Source: a virus. From it: a DNA stretch of 20,167 nucleotides. Positions 1-7,428 of the stretch are shown piece after piece. Position numbers and translations under genes: made by a program. The stretch is from the IMG/VR virus record IMGVR_UViG_3300037585_000447, positions 1 through 20,167 of that record; one strand, given 5' to 3'. The notes beneath the pieces were generated by a model. The model made no database searches and was not told where the DNA came from. It saw only the letters and a list, made by a program, of their open reading frames with translations. Each line of letters begins with the position of its first letter. The first letter of the stretch is position 1.

Positions 1-1008
1 TTCAAGTCCAAGATATCTTCCTTCTCCATTAGACCAATTAGGAGATTCTTTTGTTATGAAAACTGATACATCAGTACGACCTGTAATTTCATCATAAACA
101 TCTTCTGTATCTACTGATGTTTGTGCAGTAACCCAATATCTGTTTGCAGTATCTTTTTCTACTAACAAGGAATTGTCTTGGACATCAGTTGGTTTTGATT
201 GTTCTTCTGTTACAGTTGTAATAGTACCACCTGTTGCTGTAATTCCACTTGAAGTTAAATATCTAATAATTACAATACCTGAGCCACCTGCTCCTCCTGA
301 ATAAGCTGCTGAACCACTATTTCCACCACCTCCACCACCTGAACCTGTATTTACTGTTCCTGCTGTTCCATTAGAATTATAACCTCCATTTCCACCACCA
401 CTTGTTCCAGAACCACCTGAACCTGAACCTTGACCATTTCCTCCACCACCTCCACCTGCACGACTTACTGCTGAACCTGTGATTGATGATGATGTTCCTA
501 ATCCTCCTGTAGGTGTTGTTTCTGTAGAACTTGAACCACCTCCACCACCACCATTAACATTAGTAATACCACTACCACCATCATTTCCTTGACCTGATGT
601 TGCACTTCCTCCTGTGCCACCTGCTCCTGCACCACCTCCAGAACCTCCAGAACCACCTGTATTGGTATTAGTTGCACCATATCCTCCTCCATCAGATGTA
701 ATAGTTGAAAATACGGAATCATTTCCTACAGTTCCATTACCTGAACTACTTCCTGCTCCACCTGCTCCTACTGTGATAGTGTAATTTTGTGCTGTAACTG
801 CAAATCCTGTTCCTGTTCTATATCCTCCTGCACCTCCACCTCCTGCTTGATTATAACCACCACCTCCACCTCCACCAATAACGAGATATTCAACATCTCC
901 TGATCCAGTAACAGCAAATGTTGAGTTTCCTGTGGTTGTGAATGAATGTACTTTATACTCATTTGATGAGGTAGTAATTCGTTTACTGTCTTTGTATTCT
1001 ATGGTCAT
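1..1008 (-). CDS. Glycine-rich tail fibre / adhesin-like protein, C-terminus cut by window edge
   Basis: The frame starting at the ATG at 1008 stays open for 336 codons to the window edge. The ATG overlaps the TGA of the upstream coiled-coil gene (ATGA), and a GGGAG lies about 12 nt upstream. The N-terminus (about residues 1-35) is followed by YLVIGGGGGGGYNQAGGGG and AGGYRTGTG, then YTITVGAGGAG, a long Gly/Ser/Thr/Asn-rich stretch to about residue 240, and GGSGIVIIRYL. This is the layout of the glycine-rich domain common in phage tail fibres, where polyglycine segments can pack as a rigid receptor-binding body. After it comes a non-glycine-rich part with a DTANRYWV motif, similar to the linker-type 'VETDT..RYW' strands of other fibre proteins. 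Likely role: distal receptor binding. The fold is inferred from composition; the receptor cannot be read. The C-terminus continues outside the window. Confidence 0.85.
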   Translation of the reverse strand, partial: MTIEYKDSKRITTSSNEYKVHSFTTTGNSTFAVTGSGDVEYLVIGGGGGGGYNQAGGGGAGGYRTGTGFAVTAQNYTITVGAGGAGSSSGNGTVGNDSVFSTITSDGGGYGATNTNTGGSGGSGGGAGAGGTGGSATSGQGNDGGSGITNVNGGGGGGSSSTETTPTGGLGTSSSITGSAVSRAGGGGGGNGQGSGSGGSGTSGGGNGGYNSNGTAGTVNTGSGGGGGGNSGSAAYSGGAGGSGIVIIRYLTSSGITATGGTITTVTEEQSKPTDVQDNSLLVEKDTANRYWVTAQTSVDTEDVYDEITGRTDVSVFITKESPNWSNGEGRYLGLE

Positions 1009-1796
1009 TGTGGTTTCGTTGCTCCCTGTGCCATAAATCCTTCTGAACCTAACTCGTCTAGTCCTATTCTTGATAGTGCATCTTGGTATGAATCCTTGAA
1101 CTCCTCTGCCATAGCATCTAAAAATTCATACATATCTCTTATTGTTACCTTTGAACTACTATTAATCTTTTCTTGAATTAGTACCAAGTAGGATCTTGTT
1201 CTTGTTTCTGCAAGTTGTGGGTGTATTCCTAACTGCTCCCAATATTCTACAACTGCCTTTGACACTCTGCCACCTGCTGACAAGTCCTGTATAGCCAATC
1301 TGAATGATGATCTTACCATGTTTGCAATTTCCTGTTTCTCAAAGTCTTTCTCGTTCCAATCATCAGGTATGTTGTTATTCTTTTTGATACTATCATACAT
1401 ATCTTGGAACATTCCAATTTCCCTAAGTGCTGTATTCATTGATATTGTAATTGATTCAATCTGTGACTCATATTCCTGTACCACTAACCTTGAATGAGCA
1501 TCTGTTTGTTTTCTTAGTTTTTCTATTGTAAGTTTTTTCTTTTCAATATTGTAGTATGCTTCCTGAAGTGCCTTGTACTTTTTATCTATCTGTGCAAGAC
1601 ATTGTTTCATTCTGCTTAATGGGGAGTCACTAATCATCTGCATTGTTTGTAAAGAGTAACTGCTTTGTGATGTGGAATGTCCAATAAGTGAACTTCCTCT
1701 CTTGTACTCTGGAAGTCTTTCTGTAATCTTTGCGATTTGTTTTTCATCTAAGGTAGCCAAATCAGTTACCTTGTTGAATAATTCTATATTAGTCAA
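1005..1796 (-). CDS. Helical coiled-coil protein of unknown function in the fibre module
   Basis: A 263-residue protein that starts at TTG (1796) inside the stop codon of the preceding gene (TTGA overlap), with a strong GGGGGAG ribosome-binding site 10 nt upstream that supports this start. I do not recognise a named family. Unlike its beta-rich, glycine/threonine-rich neighbours it is charged and probably mostly helical: residues about 60-130 (KKYKALQEAYYNIEKKKL onward) look like a coiled coil, and residues about 150-250 look like a globular helical domain. There is no signal peptide or membrane segment. The end (GSEGFMAQGATKPQ) is flexible. Its place between two fibre genes and its translational coupling to both suggest a virion-assembly or fibre-assembly role (chaperone, connector or minor structural protein), but this is context only. 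It reads as an intact gene with ordinary length and no frameshift. Confidence 0.85.
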   Translation of the reverse strand: MTNIELFNKVTDLATLDEKQIAKITERLPEYKRGSSLIGHSTSQSSYSLQTMQMISDSPLSRMKQCLAQIDKKYKALQEAYYNIEKKKLTIEKLRKQTDAHSRLVVQEYESQIESITISMNTALREIGMFQDMYDSIKKNNNIPDDWNEKDFEKQEIANMVRSSFRLAIQDLSAGGRVSKAVVEYWEQLGIHPQLAETRTRSYLVLIQEKINSSSKVTIRDMYEFLDAMAEEFKDSYQDALSRIGLDELGSEGFMAQGATKPQ

Positions 1797-3274
1797 AATC
1801 TTGATGCTCCCCCTAAATGATTTGTAGCTGCTGATAAATCTCCAAAGTCCGTTGCGTTTCCTGTGGTTGCAATAGTGATATAATCCATAACGTTTGAATA
1901 ATTACTACCTCCACTAGCAGTAGCACCACCACCAATAACACCTCTAGTATCTGATTCTACTCCAGCAGGTGCGTGTCTACCAACTGTTAAATCCCCAAAG
2001 TCAGTAGCGTTGCCTGTTGTTGCAATAGTGATATATTGTATTACATTAGTATTACCAGAACCCGAATTTGGATCTCCACCAGCAAATACTCCTCTAGTTC
2101 CATTTGATACGTCAGCAGGATATCGTAAATTCGATAACAAGTCACCAAAGTCAGTTGCATTACCTGCTGTGGATATAGTGATATAATCCATGACATTACT
2201 TGTATCTCCACCTGCAAATACTCCACGAGTATCAGATGATACTCCTGCTAAATCTTGTCTAGTTACTGTCAAATCTCCAAAGTCCGTTGCATTACTTGGT
2301 GTTGCGATTGTAATGTATTCCATGACATTACTTCCATTTCCACCACCAAAGACTCCTCTAGTTCCAGATGATACTCCTGCTACAGCGTGTCTAGCTACTG
2401 TCAAGTTTCCGAAATCTGTTGCATTACTTGGTGTTGCGAATGTGATATAGTCCATAACATCTGAATTAGCTCCTGTATGACCACCACCAAATATACCTCT
2501 TGTTATTGACGATACTGCTTCTACATAAGTTCTAGCAACTGTCAAATCTCCAAAGTCCGTTGCGTTTGACGGTGTGGCTATTGTGATATAATCCATAGCG
2601 TTTTGATAAGTACTTGCATAACCACCCCCAAATACACCTCGACCACCTGCATAGGGTGCAGTTCCAAGTTCAAACCAAACTTCTGAATGATATGCATTAG
2701 CATCAAATTTGTAGTAAATTTTTCTTGTATCCGTAATTTCTGCTCTGCTTCCTTCTTGGGCGTTTGCTACAAATGGTATTGCTGCTGCTGGTGTTATGTC
2801 AGAACCTAATACTGAGAGGTTTGAACCTGTGTCAAACCCATTTCCTGAATCTGTTACAGTTGTTTGTGTGATTTGTGCTGATGTATTAGCCCATTTGGAA
2901 ACACCTCTTACTCTTAAAGGAGCTGTTCCTGCACCTGTTGCATTTGTATAAACTGTATCATAAACACTTAATTTTTCCTCTCCTGAAATATTTACCATAT
3001 TCAAAAATGTTAAAGTTTGAACATCTCCTGTTCCTGCTGTTAATACATTTATGTTTGAAGTTCCACTTTGTCTTACACTATCTCCACCACCATTTACATC
3101 AAATCTTTCAGCATAATTAGATCCTGTATCTCCATTAAATCTCATTAAAGAGTTGCCTGTATGTCCATTCTGTGAGAATATTATATCTATTAATTTAGAT
3201 GTTGAAACAGTTCCAGTATCAAATGATTGATCATCTGCTGATACCGTATTTGAATAAATTTTACCCCAAACCAT
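1793..3274 (-). CDS. Tail fibre protein with six kelch-like repeats
   Basis: A 493-residue protein whose ATG overlaps the previous stop by one base (TAATG). Residues about 3-157 form a beta-rich domain also found twice in the upstream gene (RFNGDTGSNYAERF and GTAPLRVRGVSKWANTS are its hallmarks). Residues about 160-209 are a linker (ITDTRKIYYKFDANAY). Residues 210-493 hold six tandem repeats of 44-50 residues, each with (T/G)RGVFGGG, then MDYITIAT, then NATDFGDLTVAR. Such GG-containing repeats of about 45 residues fit blades of a kelch-type beta-propeller, and six is a usual blade number. Similar repeats occur in fibre-like proteins of marine phages. The likely role is binding a surface ligand on the host. 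There is no signal peptide. The propeller fold and the ligand are inferences. Confidence 0.85.
   Translation of the reverse strand: MVWGKIYSNTVSADDQSFDTGTVSTSKLIDIIFSQNGHTGNSLMRFNGDTGSNYAERFDVNGGGDSVRQSGTSNINVLTAGTGDVQTLTFLNMVNISGEEKLSVYDTVYTNATGAGTAPLRVRGVSKWANTSAQITQTTVTDSGNGFDTGSNLSVLGSDITPAAAIPFVANAQEGSRAEITDTRKIYYKFDANAYHSEVWFELGTAPYAGGRGVFGGGYASTYQNAMDYITIATPSNATDFGDLTVARTYVEAVSSITRGIFGGGHTGANSDVMDYITFATPSNATDFGNLTVARHAVAGVSSGTRGVFGGGNGSNVMEYITIATPSNATDFGDLTVTRQDLAGVSSDTRGVFAGGDTSNVMDYITISTAGNATDFGDLLSNLRYPADVSNGTRGVFAGGDPNSGSGNTNVIQYITIATTGNATDFGDLTVGRHAPAGVESDTRGVIGGGATASGGSNYSNVMDYITIATTGNATDFGDLSAATNHLGGASRF
1796..2647 (-). repeat. Six tandem 132-150 bp repeats encoding kelch-like blades
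   Basis: The six units begin at protein residues 210, 258, 305, 349, 393 and 443 of the fibre gene, giving spacings of 48, 47, 44, 44 and 50 residues. The core (ITIAT..NATDFGDL) is nearly identical in all units, while the stretch after FGGG varies in length and sequence. Repeat 4 is the most divergent (DLLSNLRYPADV in place of DLTVAR). At DNA level the repeats are similar enough for recombination to add or remove blades. Confidence 0.85.
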
Positions 3275-4341
3275 TAGTCATGACCCCACACTTTGATGAA
3301 TGAACCTGCATCAAGATTTCCACCTGAAAAATTATGTAAAGTTATATCTGTTATTTGGTTGCTTGTATTAGCCCATTTTCCAACAAATTCTCCCCTTCGT
3401 GGAGCATTTCCTGCTCCTGATGCGTTTTGTTGTACGACATTACAGATACATAATTTTTCATTTGATGAATTATTTACAATAAACATATTGTAAAATCTTT
3501 TATATGCACTATCTAAATTTGCATCATCACACGCTGATGAAGTGTTTAGTTGTGTGGCATCTGTTGCTCCATCAACACTACGTCTATTTGAGTAATTAGA
3601 ACCTGTATCTGAATTAAATCTAAATCCATTATTGATGTTTCCACCTGTTGCTTTGGCATAGACTTGAACCCACAAATATTTCTTAGCAGATATTGTGCCA
3701 CTTGAAAGATCATCTCCTGCTGATGATAATTCAACACTAGCCAACTGTTCCCAAAAGTTATCAGTATGTGTATCATCAGGATCCCAACCTAATACGACCA
3801 CCTCTGAACCTGAATTGAACTGTTGAGTTGAACCACCTGCTGTTGATTTTATACTAGTAATTGCATCACTTGTATTTACCCACTTTGAAACAGATTCAGT
3901 TCTGCTTGGAGCTGTTCCTGATCCTGCTGTACTTTGATAAGCATCATGATTAATAATCAGTTTTTCTTGTCCTGATATACTTGAAATCTTATTTATAGCA
4001 AAATGTGCAGTAGTTTGATTTGGAGACCAAGCTATAAGATACCTAGGTTGATTTACCGATAATGATTCAGATCCTCCTTCAGTTGAACGTCTAATAGCAT
4101 AATTATTTGATGCATCATTATTAAAAGTTCCATAAACATCAGCAGCAGAACTAAACCCTAATACATTAGTTAATACCATATAATACGACTTGTCAGGTAT
4201 TGATGATACATCTATTGTATGTGAACCTGAACTTAAAGTAGTTCTTGCTACTTCTTTCCAACCACCTGAAACAGCAGGTGTACCTGCAAAATCTGCTTGA
4301 GTTGCCTGAATCCTTCTACCTGCGTGATAAGTTACCGTCAA
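3274..4341 (-). CDS. Beta-rich tail fibre protein with two tandem homologous domains
   Basis: A 355-residue protein starting at TTG (4341), nine bases after the previous stop; a GAGGT site 6 nt upstream supports it. A short N-terminus (TYHAGRRIQATQADFAGTP) precedes two tandem copies of one domain of about 160 residues: copy A about 27-186, copy B about 196-353. Matching landmarks are TFNNDASNNYAIRR and RFNSDTGSNYSNRR, then GSGTAPSRTESVSKWVNTS and GAGNAPRRGEFVGKWANTS, and a closing VVVLGWD / FIKVWGHD strand. A third copy opens the next gene. The pattern fits a carbohydrate- or surface-binding beta-sandwich of marine phage fibres, but the exact fold is inferred. No catalytic residues are evident. 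The gene overlaps the next by one base, so the two are probably made together and may form one fibre. Confidence 0.85.
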   Translation of the reverse strand: MTVTYHAGRRIQATQADFAGTPAVSGGWKEVARTTLSSGSHTIDVSSIPDKSYYMVLTNVLGFSSAADVYGTFNNDASNNYAIRRSTEGGSESLSVNQPRYLIAWSPNQTTAHFAINKISSISGQEKLIINHDAYQSTAGSGTAPSRTESVSKWVNTSDAITSIKSTAGGSTQQFNSGSEVVVLGWDPDDTHTDNFWEQLASVELSSAGDDLSSGTISAKKYLWVQVYAKATGGNINNGFRFNSDTGSNYSNRRSVDGATDATQLNTSSACDDANLDSAYKRFYNMFIVNNSSNEKLCICNVVQQNASGAGNAPRRGEFVGKWANTSNQITDITLHNFSGGNLDAGSFIKVWGHD

Positions 4342-4350
4342 CTTGTAACC

Positions 4351-5295
4351 TCAAGCGATTTGTACTTCGACAGCAGATCCGTTTTTCCAAATTTTAGTAA
4401 AGACACCTTCATTATTAGCATCTATTTTTTTAATATAAATGTCACGATCACCAGCTCCAACAGTTCCGAATGATGAAGCTGTACCTGTATAAGTTGTAGT
4501 AGTATTATTTGAAAATGTATGAACTACTGTAGCACCACCACCAGCACTAGCCCAAGTCAAACCACCTGTATTGCCTGATTGAGCCTGTAAGAATAATCCA
4601 TTTGTAGGAGCATTAGAAACTTTTAAGTTTGCTTCATCAACTATGTTATCTGCTATTGTCAATGCTCCACTACCTGTTACTTCACCTGAGTGAGTAGCAT
4701 TTGTAACCTTTGCTGTATTTGCTGCTACTGCTGTAGCACTACCAATATCTGCTTCTGCTAGAGTTTGATTAATCCATGCAGATCCGTTCCATTTTAATAA
4801 TTCACCACTTGCTATTGAACTGATTGTAACATCTCCAATGTCACTAACTGCATTGACTACACCACCACCATATCCATACCAATAATTTCCTTTTCTAATT
4901 AGAATTGTTGGAACAGTTGAAGACAATGTTTCATTTGCATCACTTACTGTCTTAATATGACCATCTGCTGAAGGATTTGATGTGTTTGTTAATGTAATTG
5001 TATCGCCTGTATCTGCGAATAAATAAACTAAGTCATATTGACTTGTGTTTGTTATTGCTAGTTTGTCTAAAGTATCAGATGTACTTGACTCTGCTGCTAC
5101 AACTGTAATTGTATCTGTTACTGTTGCAACCCCACTTGCTATTGTTATTGTTGCAGTTGCTGGTGTAAAACCCAACATTCCTTGTGGATCTGGTGCTTCA
5201 TTCCATTCATTAGAACCAACTGGAGAAGTACCATCATCTGGATATGCAGAAGTGTTTACTTGTGTTGCGTGTTTATAGAGTGCTTTTCTAGCCAA
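4351..5295 (-). CDS. Tail fibre-like structural protein
   Basis: A 314-residue protein read from TTG at 5295, overlapping the 34-residue micro-ORF by 8 nt. The next in-frame Met is at residue 40, after sequence (ARKALYKHATQVNTSAYPDD) that looks like genuine protein, so TTG is preferred. Residues 1-45 look like an attachment segment; about 46-145 are Thr/Ala/Val-rich beta strands; about 150-250 carry motifs typical of phage fibre shafts (SIASGELLKWNGSAWINQT, HSGEVTGSGALTIADN, EANLKVSNAPTNGLFLQAQ). The C-terminal 50 residues (SFGTVGAGDRDIYIKKID to the end) look like a small cap domain. The family resemblance is to tail fibres of marine tailed phages. Likely role: trimeric fibre shaft. Trimerisation and receptor are inferences. 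Confidence 0.8.
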   Translation of the reverse strand: MARKALYKHATQVNTSAYPDDGTSPVGSNEWNEAPDPQGMLGFTPATATITIASGVATVTDTITVVAAESSTSDTLDKLAITNTSQYDLVYLFADTGDTITLTNTSNPSADGHIKTVSDANETLSSTVPTILIRKGNYWYGYGGGVVNAVSDIGDVTISSIASGELLKWNGSAWINQTLAEADIGSATAVAANTAKVTNATHSGEVTGSGALTIADNIVDEANLKVSNAPTNGLFLQAQSGNTGGLTWASAGGGATVVHTFSNNTTTTYTGTASSFGTVGAGDRDIYIKKIDANNEGVFTKIWKNGSAVEVQIA

Positions 5296-5392
5296 GTTTT
5301 ACCACCACATCTTCTTTAGTTTGAACCTTATCATTTAAACCTTCCTGTGGAGTATGGTTTAATTTTTCTAGTAATTTGAATAGACCACCCAT
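5288..5392 (-). CDS. 34-residue micro-ORF in the fibre operon
   Basis: ATG at 5392 lies 17 nt after the stop of the upstream fibre gene; the TAG at 5288 overlaps the TTG start of the downstream fibre gene by 8 nt, the same overlap size seen at two other junctions of this genome. The product begins MGGLFKLLEKLNHT and continues charged (LNDKVQTKEDVVVKLG); residues 3-11 could form an amphipathic helix. No strong ribosome-binding site is visible. It fills what would otherwise be the only longer gap in this block, which supports it as a real small gene or a translational-coupling leader. No function can be assigned. Confidence 0.5.
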   Translation of the reverse strand: MGGLFKLLEKLNHTPQEGLNDKVQTKEDVVVKLG

Positions 5393-5409
5393 TGAGATAG
5401 TCAAGGTGT

Positions 5410-5958
5410 TTAAACTCCGTTAAATGTATGATTTACGAAAATCTTTAATGTATCGCTTGATGTTTTGTCAAAGCTTGTTATTGAAAAATGTGTTAGTAAT
5501 TTTGTTCCATTTGCTGGACTTGCTGCTCCAACGTGAATACATCCACCAATAATTGCTGATGCATTAAAGTCGGATGTTGTCCAGCTTGTTCTCCATGTGA
5601 CAATATCGGTTCCTGCACCTGTATTGTCAGAATCACCATCATTTGTTTTAGGATAATTTGCATCAATAGCTTTTCTAGATGCTGTTACTGGAGTTGCTAC
5701 TTGTTGATAAGTATCGGCTTTGGCAGGGGTTGCAGAACCTGTTCTAAGTTCCATTCTTCCACTTGATCCGTCAAAGTCACTTGTTGGGGTTTCTCCTACT
5801 GCTTGTTGAGCATAGAATAAATCACCGTCATTTGTAACAATATTTTTAGCATAATACCATGTTTTTTCACCTGTTTTTGATTCACTAACAATACAAACGT
5901 TAAGATCAGGATTAATTTGATTTCCTACTGGTTTGTTTGATTTTCTTAGGTGTAACAT
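5410..5958 (-). CDS. Baseplate/fibre-connecting structural protein
   Basis: A 182-residue protein with ATG at 5958, the first gene after a 54-nt intergenic gap that holds a TATA-like box. Sequence is beta-rich: MLHLRKSNKPVGNQ, then KNIVTNDGDLFYAQQAVG, SSGRMELRTGSATPAKADTY, a Trp-Arg-containing strand (VTWRTSWTTSDFNAS) and a closing LKIFVNHTFNGV strand. The order of landmarks (NliVt-G, a small polar 'l-x-G-x-g/st' strand with Ala/Asp-Thr, an 'n' containing strand before a glycine-rich turn) parallels the 153-residue protein at 7429-7890, so the two may be distant paralogues. Likely a structural protein linking fibre to baseplate; assignment rests on position and composition only. Confidence 0.75.
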   Translation of the reverse strand: MLHLRKSNKPVGNQINPDLNVCIVSESKTGEKTWYYAKNIVTNDGDLFYAQQAVGETPTSDFDGSSGRMELRTGSATPAKADTYQQVATPVTASRKAIDANYPKTNDGDSDNTGAGTDIVTWRTSWTTSDFNASAIIGGCIHVGAASPANGTKLLTHFSITSFDKTSSDTLKIFVNHTFNGV

Positions 5959-5983
5959 TATAATTAAGTTAAATGTATTATGG

Positions 5984-5992
5984 TATATAAAT
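5984..5992 (-). promoter_or_regulatory. TATA box upstream of the second fibre transcript
   Basis: On the minus strand the sequence reads ATTTATATA, centred 30 nt upstream of the ATG at 5958. This would place the start of transcription a few bases before the ATG. It is the only good TATA-like element in the fibre module and sits in its largest intergenic gap, so it may begin a transcript that runs to the left edge. The spacing is 3-4 nt longer than at the head genes, so it is a little less certain. Confidence 0.6.
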
Positions 5993-6012
5993 ATTCTTAT
6001 TATACTAATATC

Positions 6013-7428
6013 CTATATACTAAATCTTTTTATTATACCATTATGACCAGCACTACCAGCAGTTCCATTAGTACCATTAGCACCACCATTTGCAACGTTT
6101 CCACTACCACCACTCGTTCCACCACCAGCACTACCAGCAGTACCAGTTCCACCACTTCCACCAGCTACAGTTAATGAACTGCCTGATACTTCTGTTAATG
6201 TATCATAAAGAAATATAATAGATCCACCATTTCCACCTGAACCTCCACCTGAACCTCCACCACCTCCACCTCCACCACCGTTTCCACTTCCAGAACTACC
6301 AGCACTTGAAGTTCCAGTAGCATTAGTTCCATTATTACCATTTGAATTTATAACTGCTGTAGATGCAATAGTAATTGAAGGTGCTATTAATACAACATAT
6401 CCTCCACCATTTCCACCTGAACCTGCATTACCTGCTCCATTACCACCAGCACCTCCAGTACCATCTCCACCACTTCCACCAGCACCACCACAACCTCCTC
6501 CACCACCACCAGCACCATATAATGCTGGGGTAGTTAAAAATGTAAGAAATATTTGATAAGTTTTACTAATGAAAGGATTACCAGCAACTACACCACCACC
6601 AGCACTACTAGCACCACCACTTTTTGCTGGATTACTATTCCCATGACCACCATAACCACCATTTCCACCAGCACCTCCTTGTTTTCCTGTAAACACGTAA
6701 GCAGATTCAGCTTTTTCAGTAACTGCTTCTCCACCACTTTGTGCTGGATTACCATTATTAGATCCATTATTTTGACCACCTCCAGTACCACCTGTAGTAG
6801 ATCCAGCAATGCCAAGAGTACCCTTACCAGCAGTAGTTATTGTACCATTAATTGTTATTGATTCATTGGCAAATATAGTAATACCTCTTTCAGATGCAGT
6901 TAGTGTTTGACCAGCATTTAATGTAAATGTTGTATAGAATTTTGCAGTTTCATCTATAGTTGTACTACTTGATACAGTTCTTGCACCATCTGAACCATCT
7001 CCCCATATTCTTATACGACCATTGTATCTTTGAACATTTGTTTGTATGTCTACTGCTGTAACACCACTACCGTTTGTAGTAGCTGTACCTATTAACAAAG
7101 AATCTGTAGGGGTTGTACCTGTTAAATTTGATGTAAAACTCCATGATTCTGCCTGACTATTAGAATCTCTTGCTAAAGTTATATAAATATAATTTACATC
7201 ATTTGCAGTAAGACTACCTTTTGAAGATGATGAATCATTATGAACAAATAGACCTTTTAATCTTGCCTTTCCTACTGCTATATTTACTGATAAACCTGTT
7301 CCTGCTGTAAGTGTGAATCCACTTACTAAATAATCATTGACAACATCATAAAACATATCTGTAAAATCACTAGGCTCGATAGTTTTTACACTTATACTAT
7401 CACTACGAGGAATAAGTATTTTTGTCAT
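6013..7428 (-). CDS. Large polyglycine tail fibre / adhesin
   Basis: A 471-residue protein whose ATG follows directly on the TAG of the upstream gene (no spacer). Residues 1-145 look like a baseplate- or fibre-attaching domain (MTKILIPRSDSISVKTIEPS, VNDYLVSGFTLTAGTGLSV, AVGKARLKGLFVHND). This resembles N-terminal domains of fibres that describe a quantity in a GLSVNIAVGKA-type strand. Residues about 150-200 are beta-rich (TTIDETAKFYTTFTL, ITINGTITTAGKG, reminiscent of solenoid turns). From about 205 to 462 the protein is polyglycine with runs up to 10 Gly, broken by short hydrophobic strands (GGGYVVLIAPSITI, GGSIIFLYDTLTEV). The end is GHNGIIKRFSI. Phage adhesins of this composition (for example S16 gp38) use packed polyglycine type II helices for receptor binding; the analogy is an inference here. 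Confidence 0.85.
   Translation of the reverse strand: MTKILIPRSDSISVKTIEPSDFTDMFYDVVNDYLVSGFTLTAGTGLSVNIAVGKARLKGLFVHNDSSSSKGSLTANDVNYIYITLARDSNSQAESWSFTSNLTGTTPTDSLLIGTATTNGSGVTAVDIQTNVQRYNGRIRIWGDGSDGARTVSSSTTIDETAKFYTTFTLNAGQTLTASERGITIFANESITINGTITTAGKGTLGIAGSTTGGTGGGQNNGSNNGNPAQSGGEAVTEKAESAYVFTGKQGGAGGNGGYGGHGNSNPAKSGGASSAGGGVVAGNPFISKTYQIFLTFLTTPALYGAGGGGGGCGGAGGSGGDGTGGAGGNGAGNAGSGGNGGGYVVLIAPSITIASTAVINSNGNNGTNATGTSSAGSSGSGNGGGGGGGGGSGGGSGGNGGSIIFLYDTLTEVSGSSLTVAGGSGGTGTAGSAGGGTSGGSGNVANGGANGTNGTAGSAGHNGIIKRFSI

Noticed and set aside
498-962. Open frames of 74 and 64 residues on the minus strand, rich in Val, Glu and Gln
   Set aside because: They are other-frame shadows of the glycine-rich fibre gene; the glycine-rich frame runs unbroken from the ATG at 1008 to the window edge and has recognisable fibre motifs.
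5980-6861. Plus-strand open frames of 64 and 102 residues, Ser/Thr-rich
   Set aside because: They are the antisense reading of glycine codons in the polyglycine adhesin; low complexity, no upstream signals, and opposite to every real gene.
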